Positions 11,322 through 23,166 of a DNA stretch of 64,000 bases are shown here, one piece after another. The notes under the pieces are model-generated. The model ran no database searches, had not been told where the DNA came from, and saw only the letters and a list, made by a program, of their open reading frames with translations. The translations under genes and the position numbers were made by a program. Location: assembly GCA_013397075.1 (NCBI GenBank), contig VWZS01002669.1:1274217-1338216 (forward strand), in the 5' to 3' direction. Position 1 is the stretch's first letter, and each line of letters starts with the position of its first letter. Source of the stretch: Rhabdornis inornatus. Taxonomy: Eukaryota > Chordata > Aves > Passeriformes > Rhabdornithidae.

Positions 11322-13800
11322 CTGTAAATTTAAATGAAAAAGTATTTGACCATATTTTTTGATTTTGCTACTCAATCTAAAAATTTATTTCCTTGGAGGT
11401 TGAGAACAAGAGCTTCTTACAGAACTACACGATAGGGGAGTCAACATTTCCGCTGTATGTTCACAAATACTAGTAAGCTAGGCATTTGAGTTTAGTGGGA
11501 CAGCAGGAATCCTGCACTTTCTACCAAAACATATGGTAGACATCAACATTGTTTATAGTTAGCAGGCAATGCTCCTGAGGCAGCACCGGAAGCAGCGGGA
11601 AAGTAACAAGAACCAGAATCCCTGTAGTATGCTTTCAATCAGAGGTAACCTACACGGAGTTTTAGGCTAAACTGAAAATACAACAGTGTTAGTAGAATTT
11701 TTGTGCAGAGGAAGAAGGTATTCCACAAAGGTACTCACTGCTATAAAATTTAAAAAGGCAAAGTATAACTTGAATAAGATGACATAAATGGTCCCTCTTT
11801 GTATTAGAAGATATGGATTTAACATATAAGCATCAAATGTTAAACCTCAGCAAACGTTTTAAGACTTGCATGAAACCTTGTAACTTGATCAAATTCTACC
11901 CATTAAACAAAACCCAACAACAAAACACCTAAAGTTCAAACTAGTATATACTGTGTAAAAGGCAAAGTCAAGGTGACAAACACACTTCACTGGTCTGACA
12001 GTAATTCTGATAATCAGTCAATACCGTAATCTAACTCACAGTAAATTTTAAATTAAAAACGCCCCTCTATTAATGGAAGTTTTCCAGTCAGCCTCAAAAA
12101 GATGGGAGAGAAGGCAAGAGGACATTGTTATAGATTGGGAACAAAAATACAAACAGCAAGTACTTGAGACAGCTTAAGTACAGACACACTGGAAACCCTG
12201 CAACATGATTTCCAGGGTAGGCCCTGCCTACTTTATCAGAAGCTGTCTATTGAAGGTGTTCTGTGTTTCCCCACCCATCATCACTGGGGAATAAAGGTGT
12301 TCCTCTTCATAATCTGTTCCTAGAGATTCTTGATAGTTAGGTAGCACTATATTAAAGATCTTACAGAAATTCCCCTGGTTTCCCTTCCTACTACCACTCT
12401 CAAGCAATAGCCAACTGAAACTGAGCTGAACTTCACCTGACTTCTTTATTTGGTTGACAGAAAACGACAAAATTATGTTCATTTCCTGTTTACATAGGCT
12501 TTACTGAGAAATCCGAATCCATAGCCAATTCAGAATTACAGCCTACAACTCGACAAGACATCACACCAGTTTTTCTTACACTAAATATTCTTATGAGAAA
12601 TTTAAAAATACATCTATTACCTTCTCTTAAATTGTATTTCTAGGAAAAGTGATGTTACTGATTAATTAAATTTCAAACAAAATATCACCTATTAGCATAT
12701 TACTTCAGGAAAAACAGTCAGCTGAGATGATTTTACAGGACTCTTCAAGCAGCAATCTGTGACATAAAGAATTGTGCAAAATCCTGAAATCCACCCCTAA
12801 AACCACATTGCAATTACTTAGTTTTGGCAGAAGACTTTCACAGAATTACAGGATTATTAAGACTGGAAGGGACCTCTGGAGATCATCTGTTTGAATGGAG
12901 CCCCATTTGGACATATTCCTGTGTAACTGCTGATGGTGACCCAGCCTAGGCAGGGGTCCTGGATGTCTCCAGAGAGGAAGACTCCACAGTCCCCCTGAGC
13001 AGCCTTTTCCAGCCCTCTGCCTCATTGCTTTTCTCCTGAAAGAGCAAGACACGACCAGCACCTCACCAAGTCTAGGCCTCTCTGAGCAAGCTCCAGTTGT
13101 ATTCTGTAGTCCACCTTCCCCCTTTTCTCTCTTAAGTTTCTGCCTGGTACAGACAATGGCATTAGGACTATAAATTCTCTCATTCAGATAAAGGAAACTC
13201 TTATTAGCATAGTAATCAATAACTATCAGTAATCCCATAATGGAGTAAATTAACAGTATTCATTATTTACTATACACTGAATCTTAGCAGGCAGTGTCAT
13301 GGAAGGGAGAAAAGCGGGGAAAACCCAGTACTTCCTCATCACAGTGAATTTTAATGCATGAACAAAGTCCAATTGTAAGGACACTGCAGACACTGCAATA
13401 CTAAAAATGGAGAGGACCAATATTTCCTTTGGGATGCAGAAACATGAGAGAGCAACAGACAAAAGCATCTATTACTACATATTCACATAAACCTCATCAA
13501 TTTTGCCCATTAAAAAACTTACAAAAAGTAAAAGAAAAAAAAAAGAACCACTCTCCTCTATTTGTTTCCACTCTTGCTTCCATACACCCGTTTAAATTCT
13601 TTAACAGAAACAGTGCTTTAGAGCATCACCTTCGTACAACTGCCTGGCTAGCAAGCTCTGCTAGGGGGTAGCAAGGGACACTACAATAACGGGAGAGAAG
13701 GCAAAACTGCTGGACAATAGACCTGTCAAAAATCAGAGAAAGGATAACCACAGCTATGAGCAACCACATCTCCAGCAGTGAATCAGCTTCCCGAGCAGGC
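11322..13800 (-). other. SESTD1: SESTD1 first intron
   Basis: AT-rich intronic sequence lies between the promoter island and the probable non-coding exon. It holds one CR1 relic (12838-13050) and an ETS-like ACCGGAAGC at 11585-11593, but no supportable coding exon. The right boundary is approximate because the exon 1 donor was not identified with confidence; GGCG|GTGCGT near 13898 on the minus strand is one weak candidate. Confidence 0.5.
12838..13050 (-). mobile_element. CR1 LINE 3'-end fragment
   Basis: The plus strand is the reverse complement of a CR1 3' end. It begins CACAGAATTACAGGATTA, then has ACTGGAAGGGACCTCTGGAG with ATCATCT, and later CTCCAGAGAGGAAGACTCCA followed by GAGCAGCCTTTTCCAG. 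These are standard landmarks of avian CR1 tails in this order. The element is 5'-truncated and diverged. Similarity fades after about 13050, so the right edge is approximate. Confidence 0.85.
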
Positions 13801-14015
13801 AGCGCTTCCAGAAACCCAGGAGAGCCCGACGCGGCGGCAGTGACACGGCCGTGACTGGTCCCCAGCCCGCCGCCGGACTGACCGCCGGCCACGCACCGCC
13901 AAAATCCCCGCCGGGAGCCGAGGGTTCCGGCTGCCTCCCGGGCTGGCTCCCGTCGCCGAAGCCCTGTCCTTCCTTGCCGGGCCTGCCGCGACACCCGCGG
14001 CGGGGCCGGCCGGGG

Positions 14016-14219
14016 NNNNNNNNNNNNNNNNNNNNNNNNNNNNNNNNNNNNNNNNNNNNNNNNNNNNNNNNNNNNNNNNNNNNNNNNNNNNNNNNNNNNN
14101 NNNNNNNNNNNNNNNNNNNNNNNNNNNNNNNNNNNNNNNNNNNNNNNNNNNNNNNNNNNNNNNNNNNNNNNNNNNNNNNNNNNNNNNNNNNNNNNNNNNN
14201 NNNNNNNNNNNNNNNNNNN
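14016..14219. other. Assembly gap (204 N) in promoter island
   Basis: This is a run of N flanked by very GC-rich sequence: CCGGCCGGGG on the left and repeated CCCGG/GGCCC units on the right. Open frames crossing it are artefacts of the N run. The gap probably reflects failure to sequence a G-rich, structure-prone core. Confidence 0.98.
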
Positions 14220-14256
14220 CCCCCCGCCCGGCCCGGCCCGGCCCGGCCCGGCCCCG
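14220..14256. repeat. GGCCC-type GC-rich short tandem repeat
   Basis: About five tandem GGCCC units begin directly at the right edge of the gap. The true array may continue into the missing sequence. Confidence 0.85.
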
Positions 14257-14526
14257 CTCTGCCGAGCGCTGTGCCCGCAGGCCGCGGCCCCGCCCGGCCC
14301 AGGCCCCGCGGCTACCGAGGGGCGTGATAAATACCCAGCGTGGGACATGCGGGCGTCTGTCCCTCTGCGGAGTTTGTGGCACTGGCGGCCGTGTTAGGAT
14401 AACAGTACTGTCTCTCTGCTCTTTGGAGAGACCCGCTGTGCCGGCTGGATGCGAGCCCAGCCTCTCCCAGGTGAACGCTGGCAGCGTCTCAGGCAGGTAT
14501 CGGCTGCCCCCGGGAACGTTCGCCAC

Positions 14527-14702
14527 CAATGTTTCAGCACTCACAGTATCACAGAATATCCTGAGTTGAAANGGTGGCTAACCCCGGCCGCCTCGCACCG
14601 CCTCGCTCGCCCGGCGGCAGCCCCTGGGGACGGGGGCGGCTCCGACCCCTCCTCCGNCAATGTTTCAGCACTCACAGTATCACAGAATATCCTGAGTTGA
14701 AA
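14527..14702. repeat. 45-bp exact duplication bracketing an N-flanked GC-rich insert
   Basis: The segments 14527-14571 and 14658-14702 are identical over 45 bp, from CAATGTTTCAGC to GAGTTGAAA. A single N follows the first copy (14572) and precedes the second (14657). Between them lie 84 nt of GC-rich sequence unlike the sequence right of the second copy. This is typical of a gap-filling or scaffolding artefact in which one CR1 end is represented twice. Confidence 0.85.
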
Positions 14703-14735
14703 GGGACCCACGAGGATCATCTAGTCCAATTCAGC
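14671..14735 (-). mobile_element. Short CR1 LINE 3' end
   Basis: The plus strand shows the reverse complement of a CR1 3' terminus common in neoavian birds: ATCACAGAATATCCTGAGTT, then GAAAGGGACCCACGAGGATC and ATCTAGTCCAATTC. Similarity ends near 14735, so only about 65 bp of the tail remain. The first 30 bp are also in the upstream duplicated copy. Confidence 0.75.
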
Positions 14736-16083
14736 ACTGACGTGTATTTTGTTTCCTCTCTGATGGCAGATGAATAACCCGTTGTCCGTCTTAGCTCCTG
14801 GACAAACACCCTAAAACTCTGTCATGCCAAGATTAAAATAATAGAAGCAAAATTGCAGAAAGAAATGCTGTGAAGAAAGCTGGCTGGGACACTTGCCATG
14901 CATTCAGCCTAACCACTCCAGGACAGGTTGCAGTCTTAAATCTCCTAGCTGAATACATCATTAGGTGACCTAATGGCTCTCAAAAAAATTGGCTTCTGCA
15001 AATTCTATCTTAATCACAATTTTGCTCTTGTTTTTTCCAGAGCAGTTGAATATAATTTACTGAATCTCATTCTGAGTAGGAAAACTGTCTCACAGAGATT
15101 GCAATTACTTCGTTTCTTCCCTCAAAACAAGAGTTTGCAGAATCACCACTGTTCACCACCTTTCCTGTTTGCTGTTCAGTCAACATCTGCTGCAGCCGTC
15201 GCCCTCACCGTCACTATCGGGCACGCCTGTGGTACTGACCTCATCCCTGGCCTCTGCTCACTCAGAAAGCTGTCCTTCTCTCAGCAACACCACCCACTGG
15301 ACATGCAAGACATAAAGATATTGTCATTCTGATTTTCAGATGAGGCATATCACCCAAGGCCTGCCAGCCCTTCTCTGTTGAGCCTTTCTCTCCTGGAAGA
15401 ATACTTAAAACAGCAGGAGCAAAGAAAGAGGAAGGGCAAAATTGCTTCCTTCACAACCTGTCGAGATAAACAGAGATAAATGATCAGCTTCCCACTAAAA
15501 GTAATTGCTGTAGATAACCAAATTAATTGATTTTTACTTTATTAAAAGAGGAAAACTTTAACAATATTTGAAGTTATTAATGATTTAAGAATGTGCCAGA
15601 TAGAACTTTTAGACCACTGTTCTACATTTATGCTTATTGCATACTTGTGGGCAAAAGGTAAGATAATAGAAGCTTTCACTATTCGTGAATACTTACTTGA
15701 GATCCCTCAAGCTGTATCTTTGTAAGCTCTGACTGTAGGACAAATAGTATTTTAGAGCACTGGTTAAATGATCTGATGCCCAACACATGTGAAAACTCCG
15801 TAGGACTCACTGACACATATATCTTTAAAAGGAGCAAGACAAAAATCAACAAAGGAAAAACTATAGCAGATTGTCATACAGGAATATCTCTTTCTTATTT
15901 CACATGTCTAAGACCCTCCACAGTGCAAATACTACATTCTGTGTACCATAGCTATCACATAGCCTACACAATAAAGGAAAGTGCACCTATTTAAATAGAG
16001 TGGTTTTGCTTTGGCTTGTGGATCTTAAATTTTCAGTACACTTGAACTCATCAATCCTAATAAATTTTCTTATGGTTACTTTT

Positions 16084-16131
16084 GGGAGAGGAGAAGAGTA
16101 GGAGAGAGAAAGAGGGAGAGGGAAAGGAATT
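16084..16131. repeat. GA-rich purine tract
   Basis: The plus strand is nearly all G and A (GAGAGGAGAAG and AGAGAGAAAGAGGGAGAGGG blocks). It is a polypurine low-complexity tract in intergenic sequence and has no gene context. Confidence 0.85.
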
Positions 16132-16142
16132 CAGGCCAAAAT

Positions 16143-16172
16143 TTCTATTGAGATAGAAATTTCTCAATAGAA
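16143..16172. repeat. 11-bp inverted repeat, 8-nt loop
   Basis: TTCTATTGAGA (16143-16153) and TCTCAATAGAA (16162-16172) are exact reverse complements. The spacer (TAGAAATT) adds partial secondary pairing. It is a small AT-rich palindrome of unknown role. Confidence 0.9.
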
Positions 16173-19100
16173 TTTTTCTGGTCACAACTGGAGTCTGTTC
16201 TCAAGGACAAAACATGGCTTCTCCTGCAGAGGAGGAACAAAATACTTGGAGTGCCTTCTGTAAGAGAGAGTTACCCAAAAGTCACTCTCATTTGTATTCT
16301 GGTTAGAGATATGCTAGTTTAAATATGAAGAAGTTGCAACAGATTTTCTGACTTCTGTTTTCCATGCATACTCTGCTGAATGAGTTGCCAGGTCAGAATC
16401 TGACATAATTTTTTTTTTAAGGTCATACATCAGTTTAGAGTTGTAGTTAATTGCCTTTTCCATGCAAACTGCCTGTAGGAAAAAATCAGGGTATCAAAGA
16501 TCCATTTGATTAAAATGACCCTTAATATATGGTGTTATTCTCCTGCAGCTGTGCCAGATTAACTCAAACACAAACGAAAGCAAATAGGCCGAAAATGTCC
16601 TGAGCTTTGGGCACTGTGCTGCGTGCCAGCACAACAGAGCCTTTGTTACAAGGCAGAGCAGTGCTCTCACAACAGTTACCGCTTCCAGCCTCAGTCGTTG
16701 CACTTCTAGAAAAATCAGCCTTCAAAGAAAAACAAACAAAGCCCCCATACACTTCTGCTGGATACCAGTTCATGGTGGCACTGGTGACACTGATCTCAGG
16801 TGCCACCAGATGTAACACTGGCCATCCTGTGCAGCACCCCACAGGCCTGTAATACACCTTTCCTCTTGCTCCACTTGCCACTGGGCACAGGGAGGTGCTA
16901 CCAGGCACAGCCTTGCACCTGGGGGGCTGGAAATCCTCCACCTGGAGTGATTTACCTTGCTGCCTTGCTTCTTATTTGCTTCCACATCTCCCTGCAACAG
17001 ATAGGCAATTGATTTTACTTGTAGCACAAAAATGAATGTGAGCGGTTAAGTTAATGTAAGCCAGCAGTATCCAGTGTATTGGCTAGAGATGTAACCTATA
17101 GAACAGTCCAATTCATAAAAGGTATCTACAGAAGATAAGGAAATAACTATATGCAATGGGATAAGTATAGGCTGGCAGCAATGAATTGTAAATAAAAGCT
17201 GTAGAATGTTTTCTATACGGAGATTTCTGATCATGGCAAGATGGTATCATCATATTCATGGGTAAGCAGAGGCATCTACTACTTTAAAACCTTATGTATT
17301 TGTCACACAGCCAGATTCATGTTGGAAAACAGTGAAAAAAGCCCTTTCTATGTTGATAAACAGTATCAGGAGGTTTGGAAACTGAAAGTGACAGAAAAAT
17401 ACAAGCATTCAGTGCACATTCAAAACATCACAGAAACAAACAAAAGATCTGCAGAATTCAGTACATGAGCTGGCTTCTGAAGGTAAGCACATTCACCTAT
17501 TAGCATCGAGATTTGAAATGCCCCTTTAAACACAAATACTAGGTTTTAATCCTGAAATGAGGAGTGATTGTTTCTTCTGAAACAATTACAACAAAGCCTT
17601 GAATTGTGCTCTTAACAGAATTTGAAACTGGAGTCCCAAATAACCCAAACCCATGAGATTTTGTTTACTGACTAGCACAGGCTGAAAGCCTGGCACTCTG
17701 TGTAGGCACCACCTAGCAGGTTTTGAAGGATCTATGTTTTATTGTACTCATACTTATCAGAGGGTGTGTAAAACAGCATTTTAAAAGCCTGGCCATAATT
17801 TTGAAGTTCTTCAGTTCAATTATATAAAAACAAGATAAACTCTTCATTTTATAAAGGTATGAGTGATGTGTGTAATGAGATACAGCAGTATGAAACTTTG
17901 CAAGGTTCTGAAGAATCTGGAGTGTTTTGTGGGGGATTTTTTATGTGCTTCTTAATGCTGAGGTAGAAACAATAAAGTATCTCCTCATCATGTCCTTCCA
18001 AGTCCTAGAGGCTGTTGGATTGTGCTTCCTGCAGCAAACTTGGCAGTGACTTTTATTACTTTCTTTAATGATTTTTTATTTTCTGTGAAATACAGTCTTC
18101 ATAACTTGGTCTTTCTTTAATAAAATAAAATAAAAATATAAAAGCCTAAAGGCTGCATTTCCTGAGAAATATTTAAAAGGTAGCAAAGCTCTCTGTGGTT
18201 AGTATTTTGCTGCTCAGATTTCTTAAATATGAACGTGGGAAAATGGTTTATGGCTGGCAGTAAACCCTGAGCATCTTTGATACAAGGGGGAATGCCTTCC
18301 TTTCTTCACAGCACCTAACAGAACAGCAAAGTTGGTTCTCATGTCCTTCCCCAGTGGCTACAAACATGGCCTGAGATACATGGGCAGGGATCTTGATCCT
18401 ATGTCTTCAGTCAGAACGTACACAGCAGCAGAATGGAGATGGGAATGTTTCAGGTCATGTTTGTGGCCACAGGGGAAGGACATGAGGCCCAACTTTGTTG
18501 TTCTGTTAGGTGCTTGTGCCATACCACTGAGCAGATCTACCGGGATGTCTGCAGCATACTCTGTCTCCTGATGGCTCAATCTGGTCAGGGATTACTGCTG
18601 GTGTTTGCTGAAGAAAAGGAGCTGTACTTACCATACTAGTGGTCACACAAGGCATAACAGCTCTGAGAAGACATGACTGAAACACTGATATAGAAGTAAC
18701 ACAGAGAGCTGATAGTCAATGACATTCTGAATGACTCCTGTACAAAGCACCTAATATTCTGCTGGAACCATATTTACAGCTCCATGATGCTTTCTTCTGC
18801 TTGCACCACAAAAAAAGGAAAGAAAGGGGATTTTTCTAATGGGACTTGGTCCCCATGTCCCTGAAACTCTCTTGCTCTTCAGCCATGGAGTGTATTAGCA
18901 CTGCAGAGACAGCCACACTCAGTACCACCACCGTTTTTGCTTACATTAGATTTACATTTCATTTCCAGCTTCAAAATTAACTATTTGCAAATTGTTCACA
19001 GCATAAAAGAGGTTAGATGGCAATGTTGGTCAGGGATTGAGAAATGTGTGTCCTGTTCTGTAGCTGTTACTTTGTGTGGCCTTAGAAAAGGGGAAGACAA

Positions 19101-22100
19101 AGACAGCTTTACAATTTTTGTGTGCATTTCCCATTGTTGTGCGATTCTACATTCTAGCACAGTTCTGACATGGTGATGTTACCAAGCATCTTCTTGAGAA
19201 AAAAATTCTTCTCTAAGTTTCTTCAGAGGGCAATAAGGATGGGGTGTTTGGAAAGAGGATAAATTGAAAGGAGTTTCCCAGTAATAGCCTTTTCTCTAAG
19301 CCTAAATAGATTATCTCTCTATGATGACAAAAACTATTCATTTATATGAATAAGTAAAGGTTCTGCATTGGTTCCTCTTCATATGGCTTGAATTTCTTAC
19401 ATTACAAACAGCAGCATGCTTCAAGGTTAGGTTATACACTAACACTAATCACAATCATTGTTAGCAAAAGTGAATTGAAAAAGGATAAATAATATGAGCT
19501 ATTTTTAGAGGCAATAAGAGGCAGAGCTCTTCACTTACAGGGAAAAGTAATTTTTAGGAGTGAGTGGCTGAGCTGGTTAAAATTCTTCTTTGTATCTGCA
19601 TAGATGTCCTTAGAGCTACCTGACTTCATAGTTTATTACGTTCATGTAGAAGCTTTAAATTGTCGCCCTCTGAGTAAAAAAGAGCTTATTTTATAGAGAT
19701 TCAGTGTTATTTGATGTTCAATTACTCAGTATTCAGTGTTCACCCAGAATAAGAAATTCTCTTCAAGACAGGGAGAATATCATGGCTAAAAATCCAACTA
19801 TTTTTCCAAAGAAAATAATTACATCTGTAGCTATAATTAAAAAATAGAACATCTTGGCAAGTGTGGAGTATATTTCTCACTGCTTTATAAAAACTTTTGT
19901 GTACAAGCTTTACTTTAATGCATTTTGAAAGTGTAATTTCAAATATAATGAAGTATGTTTATCCTTAATGTAAATTATTTCTGAAATCTTTGTCAGAATG
20001 GCAAGGATTTTCAAACACATCCAAAAGCCCTGGGAGCCTAATCACAGTACATGTTTCTAAGCTACAGAAGTGTTTTAAAATCCCACTGATTGGTCCTTGT
20101 TTTGTTGGTTTTTTTGCACAGTTCACAAGTAGTTTGTAAAACTCTTCGTGTATCTTTTTTTTTCTGCACAGTTATGGGCAATCAGGCTACAATAGTTATC
20201 TTAGTTACAGAGGTCACACACATTAGGAACAGGTTGTTAAATCATTCAGGACACCTTGAGAATAAAGTGCCATTTAAATGGAATTTGAATAATACTGTCT
20301 AATTCAAAGTGCTGATAATTTTTCAGTCTGAGGCAAGTATTTCTTGAACTTGTCATCTTTAGAGTATTTGGTGTTATACAACAACTGAAATTTGGATGTA
20401 ATTGCTGAGTACTAAATTAGGTACTTGGCACTTTGTCTTCTAGTACATGAACATAATTTCAGAACAGCTCATACTGAGAGAGAGAAAAAATAGGGCAGAG
20501 ATTAGCAAAATCATGCAACAACTTTTACTTAAGGTAATACTGAAAACCTTTGATAAAAACAAATATTGTTAAAGAATATTATCATATACTAAGTTACTCT
20601 ACATAAAATATTGCAAAATGTGAAAATTTACATTTCTATATGTAAAAAAAGATAAAAACCCATTCCCTTAGAGACTCATAGCAAATTTTATATCAGTAAA
20701 TGATCCTTTCTAAAGAAAAGATAGCTAAAATCCCTCATATTCTTCCCATGTACCAGTGAGCAGATTGAAAACGCAATGTACTATGAATGAAACTTTCAGT
20801 ATTCTTTATCCTGACATAGCAGCAAATTGTCCTGATGAACCTTCCTTCTTAAAATTCGTGAGCATGCTAAGTGTGTGCAGTCAAAACCAGCATGTTTTTA
20901 AACCTTCTTTAGGACAAGCAGACCCCAGATGTTTTCATTGACTGGCCACCTACAAGCCCTCACAGAAGGAGGTCCTTAAGCCTGCTGGTTGTTGTCACCA
21001 GTGCTAGTGCTGACTCTTCTATAAAACTTCTCAGCACCCTCTCTAGCTCAAGTGAAGTCCTTTTCTGAGCTCAGACATGCTGGCCTGCTTAGCACCTGGA
21101 GTCTACACTTCAGTGTTGTGCCATAAGGGAAGCAAGCAGCCTGCTCAGCTTTTCCCCCTGCTAACAGTAGAAACTTCCTCATGTATTTCTCTGTTTAGGT
21201 TTCCTCCCCACCTTTGCCTCCTACCAAGCACGCCCTGGGTTTAGCTCAGAGGGCTCCCACTGGCCCCATTCTGCCTGCCCATGCCTCTGCCAGTACATGT
21301 CCCTCCACACAGGATCTCCTCCATGGGGGGCCACCTCAGACAGACTTTGGTAAGCCCTAACTTCACTTTCACCTGCCCTTCTTGCCACTGCCTTTTGTTG
21401 TGCATTTTAATTTGTGCTGTCACACAGTGAGCCAGGCTGGAGAAATAACTAAGATCAAAACCAGCATCTTTCCCTCCCTGCAAAGTTGATTTATCCAGCA
21501 CTTCCATCAAAGGAAATATTCATCAAACTCTAGCCCGAGTTATAAAGCAAATCCTTCCTGTTAAGTCATACATGCCCTTCCCTCTCAGTACTCAATCGCT
21601 CCATTGTGCTTTTCCTGGTGTCAATCCTTCTCTTCAAACATTTTCCTGCTGTCTGACAAATTTGATTAGCCAAGGTTTTCTAAGCTGCTTCTGTGCCATT
21701 CTTCAAATGGCTTCCCCCTGATGCAACAGCAAAGTTCAGGGGTCCTCCAATATACCAGTTTTTGAACATGTCAACCTCTGTCAGAATGTGGCAGGTTCCA
21801 CCTATGCTGTGATACTTAGTAGCACAGAAATGTTTTGACATCAACCAGCATTTCTCAGTTGCACAAACATTATCCTGGAAGTCATATACAATTCTTTCCT
21901 TCACTCTTTTTAATTTTCAACCCATTGTAAGGAATTAAACCGTTTTTGATAGAACAGGAAGAAAAGTATTTTCATAATTCTTGTTTCAGTCCTGCTAAGC
22001 CTCATCAGTACAATTAGTGCTCTTGTTTGAAGTTGAGTGCTCATGTATATGAAGTTGCTTGTTTTAGTAAAATATCTGCAGAAATAGACATACTTTTTGC

Positions 22101-23147
22101 ACCAGAGTGCAAATCTTGTATATGTTGCTTCTGGTGACAAGGAGCCCTGTTCATCCCAAATATTTCTGTAGCTCCACTGACAGGTTTGAACTTCAGATCA
22201 CCTATAAACCAAATAAGTATGTAAATAATAGAAAAGATTTAAAAGCAGATTTGAGCTGAATGAAAGATGAGTCAAACCAACAAACCTGGTTTTGGATACC
22301 TCTGTTCTGTAAAGTGTCTATCTGAGTCCAGACCCAAGTTGTTCTAACCAATGGGAGTTTAATTCCCAGAGCCAATGTGTAGGATCCCTCTCAGATCACA
22401 ACTGAAAATACATTTCTCAGCTTCTCACAGGAGGCAGGACACGGATACGCAGTTTGGGACATTTGCAGCGGTTAATCTGCAGCAAAGTAAAACAGGAAAC
22501 GAATAAAACACTAAGTATTTTTGTGTCATATTTAGTAATAAAACATTGTATTTGGGTTTAATCCAGATTATGCCTTAAAATGTCCCCCCTTAAATAAATT
22601 TAGTTTTTCTATTCTGCATATTAACTATTATCTTTATTTTTATCAGTGGCCACCATGCATTTTTTTCAATTACTTTTTTAGGCTTCCCTGGCAGAGCAAA
22701 GTCATTAGCAAACTACAGTATCCTGTATGCTGAGTTACTAGACAATCTTTGAAAAATATAATCTCCATTTCTAGTTTCAGGTTTAAATGCAGAAGGATAG
22801 AGTTTTCTCACCATTTCACAAAAACCTATTTAAGGCTCTCCATTAAAAGAATTGAAAATAAATTTTATAAAAGATGCAAAATATTTACTATTTCTTGCAG
22901 TAAAAGTATGGTACTTTTTAATAAGATCATATTCTCATTTTAATTACTATATTAACAATAATCACCAGCAATAATAGATATATAATAGTTATAACCAGGT
23001 TACATCCAATCATAGGGGAACTAAACAACCTAATAGAAGCATTTTATTTTGACATAATTAAATCAATAAAGCAGCTCTGTTTATTGGTAATGAAAACAGG
23101 AGGCACACAATTATCTTCCAAATAATTATAATCTAAAAAAATCATAC

Positions 23148-23166
23148 TTTTTTTTTTTTTTTTTTT
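23148..23166. repeat. Poly-T run
   Basis: Nineteen consecutive T on the plus strand are followed by CTAG. No SINE or LINE body is recognisable on either side, so I do not call a retrotransposon tail. Confidence 0.9.

Larger units (their letters stand above)
13830..14680 (-). promoter_or_regulatory. SESTD1: CpG-island promoter, probably SESTD1 (with assembly gap)
   Basis: GC content and CpG density rise abruptly near 13830 and fall after about 14660, in strong contrast to the AT-rich flanks. Repeated GGCCC units border the sequencing gap at 14016-14219. The island lies upstream of the SESTD1 first coding exon on the same strand, so it is most simply the SESTD1 promoter with its untranslated exon 1. 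The exact start site and exon 1 cannot be placed; part may be inside the gap. A divergent plus-strand transcript is possible (donor-like CAG|GTGAAC near 14470) but unproven. Confidence 0.75.
14740..23147. other. Intergenic region between SESTD1 and ZNF385B, left part
   Basis: No gene can be supported here. The sequence is AT-rich with scattered short open frames (the longest about 119-125 codons) that lack recognised domains and consistent splice sites. It contains a GA-rich tract at 16084-16131 and a small hairpin at 16143-16172. I recognise no clear mobile element after the CR1 tail at its left edge. Confidence 0.7.

Noticed and set aside
13626..14544. Long minus-strand open frames of 240-253 codons across the promoter island
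   Set aside because: About a quarter of each is an N run, and the rest is GC-rich promoter sequence where stop codons are rare.
15300..15400. Possible MIR-like words (TTTTCAGATGAGGCATATCA)
   Set aside because: Only one short word matches, and the following consensus blocks are absent.
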